A DNA stretch of 64,000 nt from Collinsella aerofaciens (GTDB lineage: Bacteria > Actinomycetota > Coriobacteriia > Coriobacteriales > Coriobacteriaceae), in contig NZ_WQPL01000024.1 of assembly GCF_018785245.1 (NCBI RefSeq), forward strand, positions 51,293-115,292. The letters are read 5' to 3'. Positions 17,012 to 24,934 of this stretch are shown here, in pieces (position 1 is the first letter of the stretch; the number at the start of each line of letters is the position of its first letter). The notes beneath the pieces are model-generated. The model searched no databases and was not told the DNA's origin. It saw only the letters and a list, made by a program, of their open reading frames with translations. The translations under genes and the position numbers were made by a program.

Positions 17012-18931
17012 CTACTCCAGCTCAAACGCTCCGGTATAGAGCTGATAGTAGTATCCGCGCTTGGCGATCAGCTCGTCGTGGTTGCCGCGCTCGATGATGC
17101 GGCCGTGGTCCAGACAGATGATTGCGTCGGAGTTGCGCACGGTGGACAGGCGGTGCGCGATGACAAACGTCGTGCGGCCTTCCATGAGCTTGTCCATGCC
17201 GGCTTGCACGATGGCCTCGGTGCGGGTATCGATGCTCGACGTGGCCTCGTCCAGGATCATCGCCGGCGGATCGGCGACGGCGGCGCGTGCGATCGAGATC
17301 AGCTGGCGCTGGCCCTGCGACAGCTGTGCGCCGTTGCCGGTGAGCATGGTGTCGTAGCCGTCGGGCAGGCGGGTGATAAAGTCGTCCGCGCCCGCGAGCT
17401 TGGCCGCCGCGATGCACTCCTCGTCGGTAGCGTCCAGATTGCCGTAGCGGATGTTATCCATCACGGTGCCGGTGAACAGGTTCACGTCCTGTAGCACGAC
17501 GCCCAGCGAGCGGCGCAGGTCGGCCTTGCGGATCTTGTTGACGTTGATGCCGTCGTAGCGAATCTTGCCGTCGGCGATGTCATAGAAGCGGTTGATGAGG
17601 TTGGTGATGGTCGTCTTGCCGGCACCGGTGGCACCGACAAACGCGACCTTCTGGCCCGGCTTGGCAAACACGGACACGCCGTGCAGCACCTCATGGTCGG
17701 GTGTGTATCCAAAGTCCACGTTGTCCATGACCAGGTCGCCGCGCAGCGGTACGTACTCGATCTCGCCGGTTGCGCGGTGCGGATGCTTCCACGCCCACAT
17801 GCCGGTGTGGTGGTCGGCTTCCTCGAGCTGCCAGGTATCGGGGTTCACCTGCGCGTTGACGAGCGTCACGTAGCCTTCGTCGGTCTCGGGCTTCTCGTCG
17901 ATGAGCTCAAAGATGCGGTCGGCGCCGGCGAGGCCCATGACCACGGCGTTGATCTGCTGCGAGATCTGACCGATCTGTCCGCAGAACTGCTTGGTCATGT
18001 TGAGGAACGGCACCACGACGGCGATGGACAGCGTCATGCCCGAGATGCTCAGGTTGGGCACGCCCAGCGCCAGGAAAATGCCGCCGGCAAGGGCCACCAA
18101 CACGTAGAGCAGGTTGCCCAGGTTCATAAGGATAGGCATGAGGATGTTGGCGTACATGTTGGCCTTCTGCGAGACCTCGAAGAGCTTTTCGTTGCGCTCG
18201 TCAAAATCGGCCTCGGCGGCAGACTCGTGGCAGAATGCCTTGACGACCTTCTGGCCGTTCATGACTTCCTCGATATGGCCCTCGACCACGCCGAGCTCGG
18301 ACTGCTGCGCAATAAAGAAACGCGCGGAGTTGGAGCCGAGCAGCTTGGTCATAAAGGTCATAAAGACGACGCCGGCCACAATGACCAGGCACATCCACAC
18401 GCTGTAGTACAGCATGATAAAGAATACCGTGACGATGACGATGGTCGTCATGAGCAGGTTGGGCAGCGACTGGCTGATCATCTGGCGCAGCGTGTCGATG
18501 TCGTTGGTGTAGTGGCTCATGATGTCGCCGCGCTGGTGCGTGTCGAAGTAGCGAATCGGCAGGTCCTGCATGCGGTTGAACATCTTCTCGCGCAGCTTCT
18601 CGAGCGAGCCCTGCGTGACGATGGCCATGGCGCGGTTCCAGAAGAGCGAAGACAGGATGCCGACGCCGTAGATGCAGGCAAGGGTGGTCACGAGCTGCAG
18701 AATCTTGGGCTGCGCGGTCGTCCAATCGCCCGACTGCCACGATTCGCTAATAATCTGCAGGGCGCTCTGAAGGAAGGTCGCGCCGATGGAGTTGATGATG
18801 GCGCAGAGCACCACGCCGACGACGACGAGGGGCAAAAGCACGGGGTAGAAGCCAAAGAGCGTCTTGATGAGGCGCGACATGGTGCCACCCTTGCGGTTGA
18901 GTGCGCGCTCGGCGGTCGTTGCCTTACTCAT
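17012..18931 (-). CDS. ABC exporter half-transporter, consensus ATPase partner
   Basis: A 639-residue fusion of a six-helix membrane domain (about 20-340) and an ATPase domain. It has Walker A GATGAGKTT, Walker B with the catalytic glutamate (AMILDEATSSID) and a non-standard signature LSQGQRQ. The start ATG 18931 follows a strong AGGAAGGAGG and overlaps the end of the upstream ABC gene by 8 bases, which implies translational coupling. With its partner it forms a heterodimeric exporter of the multidrug/lipid type. The weakened signature would pair with the partner's Asp-containing site, so the two proteins predict one working and one degenerate ATP site. Confidence 0.9.
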   Translation of the reverse strand: MSKATTAERALNRKGGTMSRLIKTLFGFYPVLLPLVVVGVVLCAIINSIGATFLQSALQIISESWQSGDWTTAQPKILQLVTTLACIYGVGILSSLFWNRAMAIVTQGSLEKLREKMFNRMQDLPIRYFDTHQRGDIMSHYTNDIDTLRQMISQSLPNLLMTTIVIVTVFFIMLYYSVWMCLVIVAGVVFMTFMTKLLGSNSARFFIAQQSELGVVEGHIEEVMNGQKVVKAFCHESAAEADFDERNEKLFEVSQKANMYANILMPILMNLGNLLYVLVALAGGIFLALGVPNLSISGMTLSIAVVVPFLNMTKQFCGQIGQISQQINAVVMGLAGADRIFELIDEKPETDEGYVTLVNAQVNPDTWQLEEADHHTGMWAWKHPHRATGEIEYVPLRGDLVMDNVDFGYTPDHEVLHGVSVFAKPGQKVAFVGATGAGKTTITNLINRFYDIADGKIRYDGINVNKIRKADLRRSLGVVLQDVNLFTGTVMDNIRYGNLDATDEECIAAAKLAGADDFITRLPDGYDTMLTGNGAQLSQGQRQLISIARAAVADPPAMILDEATSSIDTRTEAIVQAGMDKLMEGRTTFVIAHRLSTVRNSDAIICLDHGRIIERGNHDELIAKRGYYYQLYTGAFELE

Positions 18932-20738
18932 GTGCCTCGCCTCCTTCCTGGGTCTGAGCTTGCGTTGCGGATGCCTCGGTGTCGGCCTCGACGGCTCCTT
19001 CGCCTTCGGCAGACATCTTGTTTTGCGAGGTGAAGGTCTCGCGGTAGATCTCGCTTGTCTTAAGCAGCTCGTCATGGTTGCCGATCTGCGCGATACGGCC
19101 ACCCTCCATGACGATGATGCAGTCGGCGTCCTGCACGGAGCTAATGCGCTGGGCGATGATGAGCTTGGTCGTGTTGGGCAGATAGCTTGCCAACCCTGCG
19201 CGAATCTTGGCGTCGGTCTTGGTGTCGACGGCGCTGGTGGAGTCGTCCAGGATTAAGATCTTGGGGCGACGCAGCAGGGCACGCGCAATGCACAGGCGCT
19301 GCTTCTGACCGCCGGAAACATTGGAGCCGCCCTGCTCGATCCAGGTGTCGTAGTCCTTGGGGAAGCCGTCGACAAACTCATCGGCGCAGGCCAGATGTGC
19401 CGCCTCGCGGACTTCCTCGTCGGTGGCGTTCGGGTCGCCCCAGCGCAGGTTCTCGGCAATGGTGCCGCTAAACAGCACGTTTTTCTGCAGCACCATGGCG
19501 ACCTGGTGGCGCAGTGCGTCCAGGTCGTAGTCGCGCACGTCCATGCCGCCCACGCGCACGGTGCCTTCGGTGGCGTCGTACAGGCGGGCGATGAGGTTTA
19601 CGAGCGTGGACTTGGCCGAGCCGGTGCCGCCGATGATGCCGATGGTCTCGCCGCTCTTAATGTGCAGGTCGATATCGTCGAGCGCCTGGCGCTTCGCATG
19701 CGCGGAATACTTAAAGCTCACGTGGTCAAAGTCGATGGAGCCGTCGGCAACCTCGAGCACGGGCTCGGCGGGATCGGCGATCGTGGGCTCGGCGGCCAGC
19801 ACCTCGGTAATGCGGTGCGCCGATTCGTCGGCCATGGTCACCATGACAAAGATCATCGACAGCTGCATCAGGCTCATGAGGATCTGAAAACCGTAGGTAA
19901 AGATCGAGGAGAGCTGGCCCACGTCGAACAGCGTGCCCTGGCTCGTGATGATGAGCTTGGAGCCCAGGTAGATGATGACGACAAACGCGCCGTTGACGCA
20001 GATGTTCATCATGGGGTTGTTAAAGGCCAGCAGCTTCTCGGCGCGGGTGAAGTCCATCTGGACGTCGCGCGCAGCGGTCGCGAACTTCTCCTTCTCAAAG
20101 TCTTCGCGCACATAGCTCTTGACCACGCGCATGCCGGTGACGTTTTCCTCGACGGACTCGTTAAGGGCGTCGTACTTGTGGAACACGCGCGAGAAGATGG
20201 GGCGCACCTTAAAGATGATAAAGAACAGTCCAAAGCCCAGCAGCGGAATGATGACCAGGTAGACCATGGCAACGCTGCCGCCCATGATAAACGCCATGGT
20301 AAAGGCGAAGATCAAGACCAGCGGCGCGCGCACGGCGATACGGATAATCATCATAAAGGCCTGCTGCACGTTGTTGATGTCGGTGGTCAGGCGCGTGACG
20401 AGCGAGGAGCTCGAGAACTCATCGATGTTGGCAAAGCTGAACGTCTGGATCTTGTAGAACAGGTCGTGACGCAGGTTCTTGGCGAAGCCGCAACTCGCAT
20501 GGCTGCAGGTGACGCCGGCAGCGGCACCAAAAGCAAGCGACGTCAGCGCGATGAGCACCAAAAAGCCTGCGGTGGGAAGCATCTCGGCCACGGTGGCGCC
20601 GTCTTTGATGGCGTCGATCATGTCGGCGGTGATAAACGGGATCATCATTTCGCAGAGCACCTCGCCAAGCACCAGCAGCGGCGTGGCGATCGTGACCTTC
20701 TTGTAATCGCGGATGCTTCCCATGAGGGTTTTAATCAT
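18924..20738 (-). CDS. ABC exporter half-transporter, degenerate-site partner
   Basis: A 604-residue membrane plus ATPase fusion. It has Walker A GGTGSAKST, a consensus signature VSGGQKQR and Walker B ILILDDSTSAVD, where Asp replaces the usual catalytic Glu. This is the pattern of the non-catalytic partner in heterodimeric exporters such as TM287/288. The N-terminal six helices span about 15-300, and the C-terminal tail is acidic. The gene overlaps the MarR regulator upstream by 8 bases and the second ABC gene downstream by 8. The cargo is unknown; drugs, lipids and peptides are all possible. Confidence 0.9.
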   Translation of the reverse strand: MIKTLMGSIRDYKKVTIATPLLVLGEVLCEMMIPFITADMIDAIKDGATVAEMLPTAGFLVLIALTSLAFGAAAGVTCSHASCGFAKNLRHDLFYKIQTFSFANIDEFSSSSLVTRLTTDINNVQQAFMMIIRIAVRAPLVLIFAFTMAFIMGGSVAMVYLVIIPLLGFGLFFIIFKVRPIFSRVFHKYDALNESVEENVTGMRVVKSYVREDFEKEKFATAARDVQMDFTRAEKLLAFNNPMMNICVNGAFVVIIYLGSKLIITSQGTLFDVGQLSSIFTYGFQILMSLMQLSMIFVMVTMADESAHRITEVLAAEPTIADPAEPVLEVADGSIDFDHVSFKYSAHAKRQALDDIDLHIKSGETIGIIGGTGSAKSTLVNLIARLYDATEGTVRVGGMDVRDYDLDALRHQVAMVLQKNVLFSGTIAENLRWGDPNATDEEVREAAHLACADEFVDGFPKDYDTWIEQGGSNVSGGQKQRLCIARALLRRPKILILDDSTSAVDTKTDAKIRAGLASYLPNTTKLIIAQRISSVQDADCIIVMEGGRIAQIGNHDELLKTSEIYRETFTSQNKMSAEGEGAVEADTEASATQAQTQEGGEAHE

Positions 20739-21237
20739 CCAGTTCCTCCCAGGTTACGCGGATTTTTTCGAGCATCTCGGCGAGCTGTTCGCGCTCGTCG
20801 TGCGTAAGGGCGCTAAAGGCCTGTTCTCTAAAGCGGATGCGGGCCGCCTGGTCGATGCGGGCGTTTTCCCGGCCGGTTTCGGTCAGGCGAATGGTGAGTT
20901 GCCGTCGATCCTTGGGGTTACGGCTGCGCTCGATGAGGCCGTTGACCTCGAGCTTGGACAGGATCTCGGAAAGCGACCCCGGTTTGAGGTCAAAGTGCAT
21001 GCCGAGTTCCTGCTGAGACATCTCGCCGCCGGGCTGCTTGGCCAGCAGGCAGATGATGGGCGCCTTGCCGGACACGCCTCCGCCATGAAAATGCATGTAA
21101 TGGCCGCAAAAACCCAGGCCGCTCAGGATGCGCTTGGCGAGTTTGTCTTCCGAGCTAACCGCTTCGGGTACATCCGCCGGCTGTGACGGGTCGCCGCCGG
21201 GCTCGTGCGAACAAAGGTTAAAAGGTTCATCGCACAT
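20731..21237 (-). CDS. MarR-family transcriptional regulator
   Basis: A 168-residue MarR-type winged-helix protein. The DNA-binding core is MSQQELGMHFDLKPGSLSEILSKLEVNGLIERSRNPKDRRQL, here noted only by its limits (about residues 73-115). It has a longer than usual N-terminal part with Cys, His and Gly residues (GFCGHYMHFHGGG). It is the first gene of the operon and overlaps the first ABC exporter gene by 8 bases, so it most likely represses the pump and itself. An inverted repeat GTTAGG..CCTAAC at 21262-21291 is a candidate operator. Confidence 0.87.
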   Translation of the reverse strand: MCDEPFNLCSHEPGGDPSQPADVPEAVSSEDKLAKRILSGLGFCGHYMHFHGGGVSGKAPIICLLAKQPGGEMSQQELGMHFDLKPGSLSEILSKLEVNGLIERSRNPKDRRQLTIRLTETGRENARIDQAARIRFREQAFSALTHDEREQLAEMLEKIRVTWEELDD

Positions 21238-21261
21238 GAATTAGTGTTGCTCCTTTCTTTA

Positions 21262-21291
21262 GTTAGGTAGTGGAATTGTTTTGTGCCTAAC
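21262..21291. promoter_or_regulatory. candidate MarR operator upstream of the exporter operon
   Basis: The inverted repeat GTTAGG (21262-21267) and CCTAAC (21286-21291), 18 bases apart, lies 25-54 bases before the marR start in an AT-rich stretch. The position fits autoregulation. The wide spacing is unusual for MarR boxes, so this is tentative. Confidence 0.4.
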
Positions 21292-21338
21292 CAATCTAGG
21301 AGCATGAGAAATGAATGTCAAGGTACCAAACTTATTAA

Positions 21339-21380
21339 GTTACGGCGTTTTGCCAAACGCCGTAACCGCTCGACGCTGCA
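21339..21380. repeat. partial copy of the nested-hairpin element (family R2)
   Basis: GTTACGGCGTTT (21339-21350) and AAACGCCGTAAC (21355-21366) make a perfect 12-bp stem with loop TGCC. The following CGCTCGACGCTGC matches the full copies at 48100 and 63749. The rest of the element is not recognisable here. Confidence 0.7.
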
Positions 21381-21432
21381 AGCGTTCCTAAGCGGCAATC
21401 TGTGATTCCGCCACGGTCCGCTTTGGTGCATG

Positions 21433-21467
21433 TGATCCCTTGGGGTCGGAGGAAAAGGGATCATTTT
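21433..21467 (+). terminator. hairpin followed by a T run, upstream of pdxY
   Basis: TGATCCCTT (21433-21441) pairs with AAGGGATCA (21455-21463) and is followed by TTTT. It may shield pdxY from read-through. No gene ends nearby on the plus strand, so its purpose is uncertain. Confidence 0.45.
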
Positions 21468-21588
21468 CCGTAACCTTTCCGCAACAATTTACCCTTCGCG
21501 CTGCTCGACTCCGCTCACAACGTCCCCTGCGCTACACTTAGTCGCACTGTGGCGCTGCTGCGCCGTGCCCGAACCAAGGGAGACCCTC

Positions 21589-22413
21589 ATGAAGAACACT
21601 CAGCTGCTGCTGATCAACGATATGTGCGGCTACGGCAAGGTTGCGCTTTCCGCCATGCTGCCGGTGCTGTCGCATATGGGCTATCGCATCCACAACCTGC
21701 CGACGGCCCTTGTTTCCGATACGCTCAACTACCCCAAGTTCTACATCCACGACACCACGGAGTACGTGCGCCAGAGTCTTGCCATCTGGGAGGAGCTCGG
21801 CTTTGAGTTCGACGCTATCTCGACCGGCTTTATCGTGACCGAGGAAGAGACGCGTATCATCTCGGACTTTTGCCACCGCCGTGCGCAAAAGGGCACCAAG
21901 GTGTTCGTCGACCCCATCATGGGCGACAACGGCAAGCTCTATGCGGGCGTGCCCGAGTCCACGATTGGCCTTATGCGGCACCTGCTGGAGTGCGCAGACT
22001 ACGCGGTGCCCAATTATACCGAGGCGTGCCTGCTTGCCGATAGGCCTATCGCCGAGCAAATTACGCCCGATGAGGCTCGCGCCCTTGTGGACGCCGTGCG
22101 CGAGCTGGGTGCCAAGTCGGTGGTCATTACGAGCGCCGTGGTCAATGGCACGAACGCGGTTATCGGTTACGACCATGTGGCGGGGGAGTACTTTACGATT
22201 CCCTTTGAGCTCATTCCGGTCTATTTCCCGGGCACGGGTGACACGTTCTCGGCGGTGCTCGTCGGCCGCGTTATGGCAGGTTGGAGTTTGCAACGCGCGA
22301 CGTCCGATGCCATGCGCGTGGTGGCTGAACTTATCGAGCGCAATGCCGACCAAGAGGACAAGTCGGCTGGCCTTCCCATCGAGGCCTGCCTGGATGTGAT
22401 TGACCATGAGTAA
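21589..22413 (+). CDS. pdxY: pyridoxamine/pyridoxal kinase
   Basis: A 274-residue ribokinase-family enzyme of the PdxY/PdxK branch, which phosphorylates pyridoxal or pyridoxamine to recycle vitamin B6. Diagnostic phrases are DMCGYGKVAL near the N terminus, VFVDPIMGDNG, VPNYTEACLL and the C-terminal catalytic GTGDTFSA. The start ATG 21589 has AAGGGAG 6 bases upstream. Its stop overlaps the next gene by 8 bases, so the two are co-translated. Confidence 0.9.
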   Translation: MKNTQLLLINDMCGYGKVALSAMLPVLSHMGYRIHNLPTALVSDTLNYPKFYIHDTTEYVRQSLAIWEELGFEFDAISTGFIVTEEETRIISDFCHRRAQKGTKVFVDPIMGDNGKLYAGVPESTIGLMRHLLECADYAVPNYTEACLLADRPIAEQITPDEARALVDAVRELGAKSVVITSAVVNGTNAVIGYDHVAGEYFTIPFELIPVYFPGTGDTFSAVLVGRVMAGWSLQRATSDAMRVVAELIERNADQEDKSAGLPIEACLDVIDHE

Positions 22414-22735
22414 TGCTGGCGAGGGCGGCGCCAAGCCTGCGGGCGAGAACAAGCCGCTCGGCGCGCCGCGGGGCAAGCGTCCGCGCATCCGCGTGAGCTG
22501 CGTGGACCAGCTGGGTGCGTGCCGCTGCCACCATGGTCACAAGCCGGGCGACGTTTTTGACTTCGACCGAGACCGCGGCAAGATGTGTGCCATGGCCTGC
22601 CATGTGGGCTTTCCCTATATCGATATCCTGCGCTATGGCGGAACCGTGCCTGGCAACGAGCCCGGTACGGCAAAGTTCTGCTGCCCCGAGGTCGATACGC
22701 TGAACGTCTGGCTTGCCGAGATCGTCGACGAGTAG
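22406..22735 (+). CDS. TIGR04076-like cysteine-rich protein
   Basis: A 109-residue protein with a Pro/Gly/Lys-rich leader and a core that resembles the TIGR04076 family: RVSCVDQLGACRCHHGHKPGDVF, then MCAMACH, and near the end FCCPEVD. The spacing of Gly, Asp and Cys fits that family, whose function is unknown. Seven or more cysteines suggest metal or redox chemistry. It overlaps the pyridoxamine kinase gene by 8 bases. ATG 22406 was chosen over TTG 22400. Confidence 0.7.
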   Translation: MSNAGEGGAKPAGENKPLGAPRGKRPRIRVSCVDQLGACRCHHGHKPGDVFDFDRDRGKMCAMACHVGFPYIDILRYGGTVPGNEPGTAKFCCPEVDTLNVWLAEIVDE

Positions 22736-22743
22736 TCGAGCGC

Positions 22744-22776
22744 AATGTGACAAAGGGACAGTCCCTTTGTCACATT
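22744..22776. repeat. 33-bp palindrome (family R1), perfect copy
   Basis: AATGTGACAAAGGGAC and its exact complement flank a single central A. It follows the TIGR04076-like gene by 8 bases. There is no T run, so it is not a standard terminator. A GGGGctgCCCC stem plus T-rich run comes just after. Confidence 0.9.
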
Positions 22777-22802
22777 CGCCGGGGCTGCCCCTTCTTTTTG
22801 CT

Positions 22803-22900
22803 TATAATCCTAAATCTCTGCATTTCATCCGATTTTAGGTTCTAAAAATCCTACATTTCATCGATAATTAAGCGCATAAAACTTTGCATTTCATTTGATG
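22803..22900 (+). promoter_or_regulatory. promoter region with three 33-bp-spaced direct repeats
   Basis: An AT-rich stretch before the DUF4143 ATPase has a perfect TATAAT at 22803-22808. Three copies of CATTTCAT start at 22821, 22854 and 22887, exactly 33 bases (three helical turns) apart, each preceded by a CTAAA/CATAAA-like block. The even phasing suggests cooperative binding of a repressor on one DNA face. No convincing -35 box was found. Confidence 0.6.
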
Positions 22901-22918
22901 ACACTGAGGGGAGAGCCT

Positions 22919-24280
22919 ATGCTGCGCAGGAAAATAGCGGCAGAGCTGGAGCGTTGGCTGAAGTCTGCCGAGCAAAAGGCCTTATTCATCACGGGTTCTC
23001 GCCAGATCGGCAAAAGCTATTCGATTCGCGCATTTGGCAAAGCCAGCCATGCAACCTACATCGAGCTTAACCTCATGGAAAATCGCCAGGCAAAAGATGC
23101 TCTTTTCGAGGCGCGGGATGCCGATGATTTCATCAGCAGGGTGACGCTTCTTTCGGGAAAGTCGATTGCACCAGGCAAAACGCTCGTGTTTATCGATGAG
23201 GTCCAAGAGGCCCCCGACATCATGACGATGGCAAAGTTCCTTGTTGAGGACGGGAGGTGCCGCTGGGCGTTTTCGGGGTCAATGCTTGGGACCCAGTTTA
23301 AGGGCGTCAGGTCCTATCCCGTGGGGTATGTCCACGAGCTTAGGATGTTCCCGCTCGATTTTGAGGAGTTTTGCTGGGCAACCGGGGTGAGCGAGGGGGC
23401 TCTCCAAACGATACGTGACGCGTGTATCAGCGAGAGGCCCATTCCTGATTACATTCATGACGCGATGATGGCAAACTTCAGGACCTATACCGTTGTCGGC
23501 GGAATGCCGGAGGTCGTGCAGCGTTTCCTTGACACGCAGGGCGACCTTGCCTCTGTTCGTCAGCTACAGTTAGAGCTCAACGAACAGTACCGGCGGGATA
23601 TCTTCAAGTATGCAAGCGGGCGAGCCCTTCAGGTACAGAGCATCTACGATCAGCTCCCTATTATGCTCGAGGGCGAAAACAAGCGCTTCGTGCTCAATTC
23701 CATTGACCCCAAGGCTCACTACGAGAAGTATCAGCGAGATTTTGTATGGCTTGTCGATGTCGGCGTTGCCCTCAAAGCCGATATCGTAACCGAGCCAAAA
23801 TCGCCCCTGCTCAAGACGGCACGGCCATCGCAGTTCAAGCTATATCAATCGGATACGGGCATGTTGATGGCGCGCTACCCCGTTGGAGTCGCCCAAGCGG
23901 CGTATCTTGATAGCAGGGAGCCCAATCTGGGCGGCATTTACGAAAACGTGGTGGCCCAGCAGCTGGCTGCCCAAAATCGCCAGCTTTACTACTATCAGAC
24001 AAAAAAGCGCGGTGAAGTGGACTTTGTGGTCGATGGGCCGGATGGGGCGGCTGTTCCGATCGAGGTTAAATCGGGCTCCTATTACCACGCGCACGCTGCG
24101 CTCGGTCATGTGCTTGATACGGCTGAATATGGCGTAAGGCTCGGGATTGTTTTCTCGAGAGGCAACGTTGAGCGCAACGGAGCGGTTCTCTATTTGCCGC
24201 TATATGCGACCTGGGCCCTTTCGGATGTTTTGGGCGACTCCTGCGCCGAGGGGATAAAGCTGGAGGTCAAGCCGGTCTAG
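22919..24280 (+). CDS. AAA-type ATPase with C-terminal DUF4143 domain
   Basis: A 453-residue protein. The N-terminal AAA domain has Walker A TGSRQIGKSYS (about residues 31-41) and Walker B TLVFIDEVQEAP. The C-terminal DUF4143 region ends in a PD-(D/E)XK-like motif (GEVDFVVDG, then VPIEVKSGSY). The family is common and often multicopy in gut anaerobes; its role is not established. ATG 22919 follows GAGGGGAGA. The gene looks less GC-rich than its neighbours and uses more AGG codons, a hint of transfer. It is a single gene between an R1 palindrome and a terminator. Confidence 0.85.
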   Translation: MLRRKIAAELERWLKSAEQKALFITGSRQIGKSYSIRAFGKASHATYIELNLMENRQAKDALFEARDADDFISRVTLLSGKSIAPGKTLVFIDEVQEAPDIMTMAKFLVEDGRCRWAFSGSMLGTQFKGVRSYPVGYVHELRMFPLDFEEFCWATGVSEGALQTIRDACISERPIPDYIHDAMMANFRTYTVVGGMPEVVQRFLDTQGDLASVRQLQLELNEQYRRDIFKYASGRALQVQSIYDQLPIMLEGENKRFVLNSIDPKAHYEKYQRDFVWLVDVGVALKADIVTEPKSPLLKTARPSQFKLYQSDTGMLMARYPVGVAQAAYLDSREPNLGGIYENVVAQQLAAQNRQLYYYQTKKRGEVDFVVDGPDGAAVPIEVKSGSYYHAHAALGHVLDTAEYGVRLGIVFSRGNVERNGAVLYLPLYATWALSDVLGDSCAEGIKLEVKPV

Positions 24281-24292
24281 GGCCAGTCCCGG

Positions 24293-24324
24293 ATGTGGCA
24301 AAGGGGCAGTCCCTTTGTCACATT
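24293..24324. repeat. 33-bp palindrome (family R1)
   Basis: Arms ATGTGGCAAAGGGG and CCCTTTGTCACAT lie 12 bases after the ATPase stop codon, with one mismatch per arm. It directly precedes a long terminator hairpin. Confidence 0.85.
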
Positions 24325-24327
24325 CAT

Positions 24328-24396
24328 GAGCGTGGATTTTCTCCCGTTTAGAGCGCACTCGAGCGCTCAAAGTGGGAGAAAATCCACGCTCGTTTT
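24328..24396. terminator. bidirectional terminator, 18-bp stem
   Basis: GAGCGTGGATTTTCTCCC (24328-24345) pairs perfectly with 24374-24391, and the loop holds a further GAGCGC..GCGCTC stem. GTTTT follows on the plus strand. It separates two convergent genes, the DUF4143 ATPase and the tyrosine phosphatase. Confidence 0.85.
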
Positions 24397-24436
24397 ATGC
24401 CGATGGCGTGGCACGTGCGTCCGCGTGCTCGCTTGC

Positions 24437-24883
24437 CTATAACTGCTCGAGCATGGCCGTGCAGCCGGCGAGCACATCGCGGTAGGTGGCATCGAAGTTG
24501 CCGGTGTACCAAGGATCGGCCACGTCACCGGGGCGATCGGTCCAATCGAGCAGGCGCGAGATCTTGCCGTCGGGGTCGTCGCCAAAGATGCGACGCAGGC
24601 CACGCGCGTTCTCGGCATCCATATAGACAATGTGGTCCCAGTCGCCATACTCCGCGCGGCGCACCTGACGTGCGCGATGTGCGACGACGGGAATCCCAAC
24701 CTCGCGTAGCTTGGCAACAGTACCGTGATGCGGCGGGTTGCCGATCTCCTCGGTCGAGGTCGCGGCAGAATCAATGACAAACTCGCCCGCGCGCCCGGCG
24801 CGGTGCACCAGCTCGGTAAACACCGACTCGGCCATCGTCGAGCGGCAGATGTTCCCATAGCAGATAAACAGTACGCGTTGCAT
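24437..24883 (-). CDS. low-molecular-weight protein-tyrosine-phosphatase
   Basis: A 148-residue phosphatase with the P-loop CYGNICRS (CX5R) at residues 8-15 and the C-terminal general-acid DP motif (VADPWYTG). Such enzymes remove phosphate from tyrosine on proteins such as capsule kinases, or from small molecules. The start ATG 24883 (MQRVLFIC) has AAAGGA upstream; the longer reading to 24928 is not supported. It is transcribed in the same direction as the MFS carrier, 51 bases away. No tyrosine kinase is nearby. Confidence 0.9.
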   Translation of the reverse strand: MQRVLFICYGNICRSTMAESVFTELVHRAGRAGEFVIDSAATSTEEIGNPPHHGTVAKLREVGIPVVAHRARQVRRAEYGDWDHIVYMDAENARGLRRIFGDDPDGKISRLLDWTDRPGDVADPWYTGNFDATYRDVLAGCTAMLEQL

Positions 24884-24934
24884 ATGCGGTTTCCTTTCGA
24901 TCGCCATCATCGAGTTCGAGTATCGCACCTACGC

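Noticed and set aside
22744-22776. R1 palindrome as an ordinary terminator
   Set aside because: Most copies have no following T run and several are followed by separate terminator hairpins. Only the diverged copy at 1103 fits a terminator.
22810-22900. 33-bp-period repeats as a CRISPR remnant
   Set aside because: The shared core is only about 8-14 bases, there are three units, the sequence is AT-rich promoter DNA, and no cas genes are present.
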